Below are positions 55,013-62,334 of a DNA stretch of 64,000 nucleotides, piece after piece. The position numbers were made by a program, and so were the translations under genes. This DNA is from Achromobacter pestifer (lineage in GTDB: Bacteria; Pseudomonadota; Gammaproteobacteria; Burkholderiales; Burkholderiaceae_B), in contig NZ_CP053985.1 in NCBI RefSeq assembly GCF_013267355.1, forward strand, positions 744,001 to 808,000, written 5' to 3'. The first letter of the stretch is position 1, and each line of letters starts with the position of its first letter. A model generated the notes under the pieces. The model worked only from the letters and a program-made list of their open reading frames with translations, did no database searches and was not told the origin of the DNA.

Positions 55013-56338
55013 ATGATCCGCAATGAAGATCTGGCGAACGCCGAACAGGCCGTCGCCGGCTTTCGCAACCGCGTCCTGCCCCTGCTGTTCGCAGGATATC
55101 TGCTCAACTTCCTGGACCGCACCAACATCAGCTACGCGCAGCTGCAAATGGGTGTGGACCTGGACATTTCCCTGGCGGCCTACGGCTTCGGCGCGGGGCT
55201 GTTCTTCATCGGCTACGCCAGCGTGTGCGTACCCGCCAACCTCGCGCTGCAACGCTTCGGCGTCAGGCGCTGGCTGGCCTGCATGTTCCTGGCCTGGGGC
55301 CTGGTCTCCTGCCTGATGGCCGCACTGCATGGCGAAAAATCGTTCTACGTGCTGCGCTTCCTGCTGGGCGTGACCGAAGGCGGCTTCATTCCCGCCGTCA
55401 ATTTCTACATCGCGTCCTGGATTCCGCCGCGCTACCGCAGCCGCATCAATTCGATCTTCATCATGGCGCTGCCGCTGGCCATGATCTTCGGCGGGCCGCT
55501 GGCCGGCGCGCTGCTCAAGATCGACGCCGGCATGCCAGGCTGGCGCTGGCTGTTCATCATCGAAGGCCTGCCGACCATGCTGCTGGGCTTGCTGATCCTG
55601 CGCTACCTGCCCGGCACGCCGCAGGAAGCCCGCTGGCTCAGCGATGGCCAGCGCCAGGGCTTGCGCGCCCTCATGGAACACGAGGCGCCCACCCGCGCGG
55701 CCGCGCCATCCGCTTCCTGGACGCAGGGATTTGCCGTCTTCCGCCAGCCCATGCTGTGGGGCATCCTGCTGATCCTGCTGGCTGCCTACGCCGCGACCTT
55801 CGCCCTGGCGTACTTCCTTCCCACCATCCTCAAGCAGCTGTACGGCATCACGCCGCTGGAGATCGGCACGCTGCTGATGATTCCCAACGTGGCGGCGCTG
55901 GTGTTCAGCTATGTGGTCGGGCGCAGCAGCGAACGCAGCGGCGACATCCGCTGGCACCTGGCGGTCGTCTGCCTGGTGGGCGCGGGCGGCTTCCTGATGC
56001 TGCACGGCGCGGCGACGGTATCCCTGGCCGCATTCCTGGCCGCGGTGTCCGTCATCACGGGCTACACCATCGCCTACTACGGTCCCCTGAATGCCGCCGT
56101 GCAGAACTACATCGGCGCCAACGCCGGCCCGCTGGCGCTGGTTACGACGATAGGCTCGCTGGGAGGCTTCTTCGGCCCGACCCTGACGGGCGCGGTCATG
56201 CAGGCCAGCGGCGGCGAATGGAAACTCGCGGCCCAGGTGTTCGCCCTGGCGACGCTGGCGAGCGCGGGCCTGGCAATCCTGTGCGTGCGCAACCGGCGCG
56301 CGGCGCCGGCCGCTCAAGCGGCGGCCTCGCACAGCTGA
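55013..56338 (+). CDS. MFS transporter, ACS (anion:cation symporter) family
   Basis: A 441-residue major facilitator with about twelve helices. The opening LPLLFAGYLLNFLDRTNISY, the GFGAGLFFIGYASVCVPANL helix, and RFLLGVTEGGFIPAVNFYI with IPPRYRSRINS are typical of ACS-family carboxylate/aromatic acid permeases. AGGAG lies 7 bases before the ATG. It probably imports the substrate of the adjacent monooxygenase. Confidence 0.9.
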   Translation: MIRNEDLANAEQAVAGFRNRVLPLLFAGYLLNFLDRTNISYAQLQMGVDLDISLAAYGFGAGLFFIGYASVCVPANLALQRFGVRRWLACMFLAWGLVSCLMAALHGEKSFYVLRFLLGVTEGGFIPAVNFYIASWIPPRYRSRINSIFIMALPLAMIFGGPLAGALLKIDAGMPGWRWLFIIEGLPTMLLGLLILRYLPGTPQEARWLSDGQRQGLRALMEHEAPTRAAAPSASWTQGFAVFRQPMLWGILLILLAAYAATFALAYFLPTILKQLYGITPLEIGTLLMIPNVAALVFSYVVGRSSERSGDIRWHLAVVCLVGAGGFLMLHGAATVSLAAFLAAVSVITGYTIAYYGPLNAAVQNYIGANAGPLALVTTIGSLGGFFGPTLTGAVMQASGGEWKLAAQVFALATLASAGLAILCVRNRRAAPAAQAAASHS

Positions 56339-56367
56339 AATCGATACAACCTACAAGCGAGTCAGAC

Positions 56368-57072
56368 ATGAGCACGAATACTCAAGCAAAGATCGCCGTC
56401 ATCACCGGCGGCGCAAGCGGGATCGGCCAGGAATGCGCGCGCCAGCTGCGCGCCGAAGGCTGGCAGGTCGTGGTGTGGGACCGGACCGCCGCGGATGGCG
56501 CCGTGGCCGTGGACGTTGCCGACTACGCCAGCGTGGCCCGCTCGGCGGCGCAGCTGGACGGAATAGACCTGCTGATCAACGCCGCGGGCATCGCCGGCAG
56601 CCGTGCCCCGGTCGCGGAAAAGGACCCGGCGGAATGGGCCCAGGTCCTGGCGGTGAACCTCAGCGGCACCTTCCATTGCGCGCATGCCCTGTATCCGGCG
56701 CTGCGCGCCCGCGGCGGCGTCATCGTCAACATCGCATCGGTCGCCGGCATGGTCATGATGAAGGGCCGCGCCCACTACGCCGTGTCGAAGGCCGGCGTGG
56801 CGACGCTGACGCGGTCGCTCGCCAACGAATGGGCCGAGGATGGCATCCGCGTCATCGCGGTGGCGCCCGGCTACGTCAAGACGCCGCTGATCCAACATTC
56901 GATCGATGCGGGCGAACTGGACGAAGCCCGGCTCGCGGCCATGCATCCGATGAACCGCCTGGCGACCACCCAGGAAATCGCGGCGTCGATCATCGCGTTG
57001 ACCAGGCCACCGTTCCTGTTCATGACCGGCTCGGTCGTCACTATCGATGGCGGCATGACTTTGGGCAAATAG
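56368..57072 (+). CDS. short-chain dehydrogenase/reductase
   Basis: A 234-residue SDR. It has AVITGGASGIGQECARQL, NAAG in LLINAAGIAGSRAPV, and IVNIASVAGMVMMKGRAHYAVSKAG with the Ser-Tyr-Lys set. The segment VVVWDRTA after strand 2 (Asp) favours NAD. It is last in the monooxygenase-permease operon, 30 bp after the permease. Substrate unknown; cyclic or benzylic alcohols are typical partners of such hydroxylases. Confidence 0.9.
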   Translation: MSTNTQAKIAVITGGASGIGQECARQLRAEGWQVVVWDRTAADGAVAVDVADYASVARSAAQLDGIDLLINAAGIAGSRAPVAEKDPAEWAQVLAVNLSGTFHCAHALYPALRARGGVIVNIASVAGMVMMKGRAHYAVSKAGVATLTRSLANEWAEDGIRVIAVAPGYVKTPLIQHSIDAGELDEARLAAMHPMNRLATTQEIAASIIALTRPPFLFMTGSVVTIDGGMTLGK

Positions 57073-57218
57073 CCCCCGGTATCGCGCGAAAGCAACAGAT
57101 TGTCCCTAAATTTTCCGATACCCCCCTTTTATTGAAATAAACCGTCACATATTACGATTACTTTCAATCCATAATCTACGCAAGAAAATGCCACCGGCGT
57201 AGGGGGCCCGCTCTTGTG
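57073..57218. other. AT-rich leader of the exopolysaccharide locus
   Basis: About 145 bp that is clearly less GC-rich than its surroundings (57110-57190), so likely to hold the promoter of the wecB-bcsB-like-nfrB-nfrA series. A CATAAT at 57170-57175 could be a -10, but no good -35 matches it. Confidence 0.45.
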
Positions 57219-58373
57219 ATGAAAGTCCTTTCCATATTCGGGACCCGTCCCGAAGCGATCAAGATGGCGCCCCTGGTGTCCGCGCTGCAAGGCGAACCCC
57301 GGATCCAGAGCGTCGTCTGCGTGACGGGCCAGCATCGCGAGATGCTGGATCAGGTGATGGCCCTGTTTGATCTGCGGGCGCAGCACGATCTGGACATCAT
57401 GGTGCCCAACCAGACGCTCAACGGCCTGTATGCGCGGCTGATCAGCCGGGTGGACAGCGTGCTGGAGGCCGAGCAACCGGATTGCGTGCTGGTCCATGGC
57501 GACACCAGCACCGCATCGGCCTGCGCACTGGCCTCTTTTCACCGCCGCGCGCGCATCGGCCATGTCGAAGCGGGCCTGCGCACCGGCGACTTGGCCCAGC
57601 CCTTCCCCGAAGAAATGAACCGCCGCGTGGTCGACGCGGTGGGCGACTGGCTATTCGCGCCCACCGCGCAATCGCGCGCCAACCTGCTGCGCGAAAACCT
57701 GGCGGGACGCATCACGGTCACCGGCAATACCGTGATCGACGCGCTGGCCATGACCTGCGCCAAGCTCGCCGCCGAAGGCGCGCTCGCGCAGCAGCTGGCG
57801 GCGCGCTACGGCTGGCTGGACCCTCAGCGGCGCCTGCTGCTGGTCACCGGACACCGGCGCGAGAACTTCGGCGAAGGCTTCCAGCACATCTGCGCCGCCC
57901 TGGCCGAACTGGCGCGGCGCGAGGATCTGCAGATCGTCTACCCCGTGCACCTGAATCCGCAGGTGCGCAACGTGGTGATGGCGCAGCTGGACGGCCTGTC
58001 GCGCGTGCATCTGATCGCCCCGCTGGATTATCTGGACTTCGTCTGGTTCATGCAGCGCGCCTACCTGATCCTGACCGACTCGGGCGGCGTGCAGGAAGAA
58101 GCGCCGTACCTGGGCAAGCCGGTGCTGGTGATGCGCGACGTCACCGAGCGCCCTGAAGCCGTGCAGGCCGGCACCGTGACGCTGGTCGGCACCGACACGC
58201 AGCGCATCCTGGCCGAAGTGAACCGCCTGCTCGACAACCCGGAGCTGCACGCCTCTTTCTCGCGCCGCATCAATCCCTATGGCGACGGCCTCGCCAGCCA
58301 ACGCATCGTCGATGCGCTCTGCGGCCGCGCCCTATCCGAGTTTGCGCCTCAAGCGCCGGCCGCGGTCCGCTAG
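57219..58373 (+). CDS. wecB: UDP-N-acetylglucosamine 2-epimerase (non-hydrolysing)
   Basis: A 384-residue GT-B-fold epimerase. It has VLSIFGTRPEAIKMAPLVSA, VHGDTSTASACALASF, IGHVEAGLRTGDL, PFPEEMNRRVVDAVGDW and DSGGVQEEAPYLGKPVLVMR. It makes UDP-ManNAc from UDP-GlcNAc. It starts an apparent operon whose next genes encode BcsB-like, NfrB-like and NfrA-like proteins rather than O-antigen or ECA genes, so UDP-ManNAc is probably the sugar donor for the NfrB glycosyltransferase. The ATG follows a GTG one codon earlier. Confidence 0.95.
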   Translation: MKVLSIFGTRPEAIKMAPLVSALQGEPRIQSVVCVTGQHREMLDQVMALFDLRAQHDLDIMVPNQTLNGLYARLISRVDSVLEAEQPDCVLVHGDTSTASACALASFHRRARIGHVEAGLRTGDLAQPFPEEMNRRVVDAVGDWLFAPTAQSRANLLRENLAGRITVTGNTVIDALAMTCAKLAAEGALAQQLAARYGWLDPQRRLLLVTGHRRENFGEGFQHICAALAELARREDLQIVYPVHLNPQVRNVVMAQLDGLSRVHLIAPLDYLDFVWFMQRAYLILTDSGGVQEEAPYLGKPVLVMRDVTERPEAVQAGTVTLVGTDTQRILAEVNRLLDNPELHASFSRRINPYGDGLASQRIVDALCGRALSEFAPQAPAAVR

Positions 58374-58404
58374 CCGCCCCTCGCCCCCCCCTTCCGGAGC
58401 CCTC

Positions 58405-60618
58405 ATGCCCCATGTCCCGCATCCCCATGCCGCCCGCAGCCTCTGCCGCGCCCTCATCGCCGCCGGGTTGCTGCTCCCCCTGGGAGCAATGGCCAGCCCC
58501 GCGGGCGACGCCTTGCGGCGCTTGCTGGGCGACGACTGGGTGACGCGCGACACCAGCCTGGAAGACCTGGGCATCCGCGAACCGGTGGTGCTCAGCAATA
58601 GCGATGCGCGCCAGGAATTCTATCTGCCGGTGCCCCGCGGCGTGCCGATAGCCGACGCCACGCTGGACTTTGACGCCCGCTACATCAAGGGCGAGCCAGG
58701 CCGCGCCAGCATGGTGCTGTGGGTGGACGGCGTGCCGCAGACCGCGCAGCGCATCGCCGACGGCGAGGGCTCGGCCACGCGCAAGCTGAACGTGGAACAG
58801 CGCGTGCGCGACACCGGCTTCGTGCGGCTGGCGGTGGACTGGCAATCGGAGATCGCGCTGCGTCAGTGCGAAAGCAACCGCGCCACCGCCAACGCCTTGA
58901 TGGTGTCGCCGCGCACGCGCCTGAGCTACCGCTACGACGCCTCGGCCATCGGCAGCCTGGACGAAGCCTGGAGCACCCTGCCCGGCAAGCCCGTGCTGAT
59001 GGTGGCGGGCGCCAAGCTCGACCAGCAGGCCTTCGACAGCGCCTGGCGCATGGGCGTGGCCATGGCGCGCAGCGGCAAGCAGGTCGCGGTCCGAGCCTTC
59101 CCGGCCGTCGGCGACGAGATCGACACGCGCGGCCTGCAGGCCCCGAACGGACTCGGACAGGTGCCCGCGTTCGCGGCCCTGGCGGGCAACGACAAGCACA
59201 AGCTGGCCAGCCCCGCCGAGATCGGCGCGCTGCTGGTGATGGGCGCTCCCGCGGTCAGCGGCGACGTGGTGATCGCGGACGCCGCGCTGCGCGCCCGCTA
59301 CAACGAGGCGCTGGACGCCTTGCAGGCGCAGTTGGCGCAGGACGCCGATGCCGCCGAGGCCTTCAAGGCCTGGCGCCAGCGGCGCATGCCCTTGGCCGGC
59401 CAGGACCTGCAAACCAAGGAAATCCGCCTGGCGCCGCTGGGCCGGCAGGCGGTGATCGCGGTGGCCGCCGACGCTGGCGCGCAGGGCGCAGGCGCCTTCG
59501 ACACGGCCTGGCGCCGCATCCTGGTCACGCGCCAGGCGCAGGTCAAGGCGGCCGAGCCGCCGCAGGCCTCCGACGAGGACGGCATGCGCCTGACGTCGCT
59601 GGGCGGCTCATCCGCCAGCTTCGACGTGGTCGCGCGCGGCGACTGGAACGCCACGTTCCCGCTGGCCGCGGTCTCGGCGGACGGCAGCATGCCGGACGAA
59701 CTGGTCATGGACCTGGCCGCCGCGCCGGGCGCCTCCGCGACCCGCCCGGTCGCCTCCGTGTTCTGGAACGGCGTCCTGCTGGCGGCCAAGCAGATGGACG
59801 CCGACGGCCATCCCGAACGCCTGATGGCGCGCGTGCCGGGCTATGTGCTGGGTCTCACCAACGCGGTGCGCGTCACCTTCCAGCGCCAGCCGGTATCGGT
59901 GGACTGCAACGAGATCCCGCAAGGCTATCCCGTCAACGTGCTGCCCACCAGCTATGTGAAGCCGGGCCGTGCACAGCCCGACGGCACCTTCGTGGGACTG
60001 TTGCCGCTGCTGGCCGGCAGTCCCCAACTGCTCATCCCCGACACCTATCTGGCCGATGCGCCGGCCAACCTGCAGCGTGTGATCGGCATCGCCACGGCCA
60101 GCGGCCTGTCGGCCACGCGCGCGGCGCTGTCGCTCACGCCGGCGGGCCAGACGGCCAAGCCCGCCGGCCCCTTCGTGGCGATGGAAGTGGCGGTGGACGG
60201 CGCCAAGCCCATGGTCAAGGTCACGGACCGCAAGCAGTTGACGGTGGACGGCAAGAGCGCGCCCTGGCTGGACATTTCCGGCCTGGACAAGCTGAGCACG
60301 GCCGAAGTCGTGCGCGCGGGCGGCCACGACGGCCTGCTGTGGCACACGCTGGGCCAGCGTCCCGTCATGCCGCAGGCGCCCTTCGTGCTGAACCGCGGCA
60401 ACATCGCCATCATCGGCGCGGCGGGGCCGCTGGCCTGGATCGACAGCGCCAATCCCGCGGCCGGCCAGCCGCCGGGCGCGGGCGCAAGCGCCTTCTTCGA
60501 ATGGCGCAATTACCTGTCGTGGAGCGTGCCGGCCCTGAGCGTCGGTCTGCTGGTCCTGCTCCTGATCCTGATCGCCGCACTGCGCGTCACGCGCAGGAAG
60601 AACCAGGAAAGCAAGTAA
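58405..60618 (+). CDS. BcsB-like periplasmic, membrane-anchored polysaccharide synthase subunit
   Basis: A 737-residue exported protein: signal peptide (SLCRALIAAGLLLPLGAMAS), a large periplasmic region and a single C-terminal membrane helix (WSVPALSVGLLVLLLILIAA) with a basic cytoplasmic end. The domain pattern (two jelly-roll-like segments, for example REFYLPVPRGVPIADATLDF-type and FDVVARGDWNATFPL) resembles cellulose synthase subunit BcsB, though similarity is only general. BcsB guides the nascent chain away from BcsA. Next to an NfrB-type GT2 gene it probably plays that part for a different polymer. The ATG at 58405 follows GGAG. Confidence 0.8.
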   Translation: MPHVPHPHAARSLCRALIAAGLLLPLGAMASPAGDALRRLLGDDWVTRDTSLEDLGIREPVVLSNSDARQEFYLPVPRGVPIADATLDFDARYIKGEPGRASMVLWVDGVPQTAQRIADGEGSATRKLNVEQRVRDTGFVRLAVDWQSEIALRQCESNRATANALMVSPRTRLSYRYDASAIGSLDEAWSTLPGKPVLMVAGAKLDQQAFDSAWRMGVAMARSGKQVAVRAFPAVGDEIDTRGLQAPNGLGQVPAFAALAGNDKHKLASPAEIGALLVMGAPAVSGDVVIADAALRARYNEALDALQAQLAQDADAAEAFKAWRQRRMPLAGQDLQTKEIRLAPLGRQAVIAVAADAGAQGAGAFDTAWRRILVTRQAQVKAAEPPQASDEDGMRLTSLGGSSASFDVVARGDWNATFPLAAVSADGSMPDELVMDLAAAPGASATRPVASVFWNGVLLAAKQMDADGHPERLMARVPGYVLGLTNAVRVTFQRQPVSVDCNEIPQGYPVNVLPTSYVKPGRAQPDGTFVGLLPLLAGSPQLLIPDTYLADAPANLQRVIGIATASGLSATRAALSLTPAGQTAKPAGPFVAMEVAVDGAKPMVKVTDRKQLTVDGKSAPWLDISGLDKLSTAEVVRAGGHDGLLWHTLGQRPVMPQAPFVLNRGNIAIIGAAGPLAWIDSANPAAGQPPGAGASAFFEWRNYLSWSVPALSVGLLVLLLILIAALRVTRRKNQESK

Positions 60619-60630
60619 CCCGGAGGCGCC

Positions 60631-62334
60631 ATGTCCTCGCTTTACTGGCCCTACCTCATCGCCGACTACTACCGCGGCCTGGAGATCGTGACAGCGGTGG
60701 TCGGCGTCATCATCCTGCTGTCCAGCCTGGACGACCTGTTCATCGACGGCTGGTTCTGGCTGCGCGAACTGCGCCGCGGGCTGACGGTCAAGCGCCAGTA
60801 CGCGCCGCTGACCGCGGAGCAGCTGCGTGCCAAACCGGAACAGCCGCTGGCGATCATGGTGCCCGCCTGGCTGGAATATGACGTGATCGCGCCCATGCTG
60901 CAAAACATGGTGTCCACGCTGGAATACAAGAACTACACGATCTTCGCGGGCACCTACCAGAACGACGAGCGCACCATCAAGGAGGTGGAGCGCATGCGGC
61001 GCCGCTACCGCCAGCTGATACGGGTGGAAGTGCCGCACGACGGGCCGACCTGCAAGGCCGACTGCCTGAACTGGATCGTGCAGGCCATCTTCGCGCAGAA
61101 CGCCCTTCAGCCCGAGCCCTACGCCGGCGTGATCCTGCACGACAGCGAGGACGTGCTGCACCCGCTGGAACTGAAGTACTACAACTATCTGCTGCCGCGC
61201 ATCGACTTCATCCAGCTGCCGGTGACCTCGCTGGAACGGGAATGGCACGAGCTGGTCGCCGGCACCTACATGGACGAATTCGCCGAATGGCACACCAAGG
61301 ACCTGGTGGTACGCGAAAGCCTGTCCAGGATGGTGCCGTCGGCCGGCGTGGGCACCTGCTTCTCGCGTCACGCGCTGGAGGTGCTGGCGGCCGAGACGAA
61401 CAACCAACCCTTCAATACCGATACGCTGACCGAGGATTACGACATCGGCGCGCGCCTGGCCCAGCGCGGCATGCGCCAGATCTTCGGCAAGTTCCAAGTC
61501 GAGTACGTGACGCGGCGCCGCTCCTGGTTCGGGCTGGGTCCGGAGAAGATCTCCGCCATCAGGATGCCGCTGGGCGTGCGCGAATACTTCCCCAACACCT
61601 TCCGCACCGCCTACCGGCAGAAGGCCCGCTGGACGCTGGGCATCGGCCTGCAAGGCTGGCAGCAGGTGGGGTGGACGGGATCGCTGGCCACCAAGTATCT
61701 GCTGTTCCGCGACCGCAAGGGCCTGTTCACCTCGTTCATCGCGATACTGGCCTATCTGCTGCTGGCCAACTTCTTTCTCTTCTTCCTGGCCGACCGCTTC
61801 GGCTGGTGGAAGGTCTACTACCCCTCCTACTTCCGCCCCGGCGGCTGGCTGGTGACGCTAATGTGGCTGAACGCGGGGGCCTTGCTGCTGCGCGTGGTGC
61901 AGCGCGCGTATTTCGTCGGCCACATGTACGGCTGGGAGCACGCCCTGCTGTCCATGCCGCGCATGATCGTCGGCAACTTCATCAACGCCATGGCGGCGGC
62001 GCGGGCCTGGCGCCTGTTCATCGGCCACCTGATCACGGGCAAGCGGCTGGCCTGGGACAAGACCATGCATGACTTCCCCTCCACCGACCAGCTGGCGCAG
62101 CAGCGCCAGCGCCTGGGCGACCTGCTGCTGTCCTGGCAGGCCATCGACCACCAGATGCTGGAGCAGGCGCTGGAGATCCAGGCGCGCGAAAAGCGGCCGC
62201 TGGGCGAAATCCTGATGGAACGGGGCTGGCTCGATGAAAAGACGCTGCGCGAAGCGCTTTCATTCCAGCAGGGCGCTCCAACACAAACCGAACCTCCCGC
62301 GGACCCGCTATCGCACAGGCCCTCTCCTCCATGA
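60631..62334 (+). CDS. nfrB: NfrB-like glycosyltransferase with C-terminal MshEN domain
   Basis: A 567-residue inner-membrane GT2 protein. Order: N-terminal helix (EIVTAVVGVIILLSSLDDLF), GT2 domain (LAIMVPAWLEYDVIAPML, DxD-type HDSEDVLHP, TEDYDIG, and QKARWTLG as the QxxRW motif of processive synthases), several C-terminal helices (about 370-460), then an MshEN-type domain (residues about 494-547; RLGDLLLSW and LGEILMERGWLDEKTLREA). In E. coli NfrB with NfrA makes and exports the N4 glycan receptor under c-di-GMP control. At 567 residues it is shorter than E. coli NfrB. Confidence 0.9.
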   Translation: MSSLYWPYLIADYYRGLEIVTAVVGVIILLSSLDDLFIDGWFWLRELRRGLTVKRQYAPLTAEQLRAKPEQPLAIMVPAWLEYDVIAPMLQNMVSTLEYKNYTIFAGTYQNDERTIKEVERMRRRYRQLIRVEVPHDGPTCKADCLNWIVQAIFAQNALQPEPYAGVILHDSEDVLHPLELKYYNYLLPRIDFIQLPVTSLEREWHELVAGTYMDEFAEWHTKDLVVRESLSRMVPSAGVGTCFSRHALEVLAAETNNQPFNTDTLTEDYDIGARLAQRGMRQIFGKFQVEYVTRRRSWFGLGPEKISAIRMPLGVREYFPNTFRTAYRQKARWTLGIGLQGWQQVGWTGSLATKYLLFRDRKGLFTSFIAILAYLLLANFFLFFLADRFGWWKVYYPSYFRPGGWLVTLMWLNAGALLLRVVQRAYFVGHMYGWEHALLSMPRMIVGNFINAMAAARAWRLFIGHLITGKRLAWDKTMHDFPSTDQLAQQRQRLGDLLLSWQAIDHQMLEQALEIQAREKRPLGEILMERGWLDEKTLREALSFQQGAPTQTEPPADPLSHRPSPP

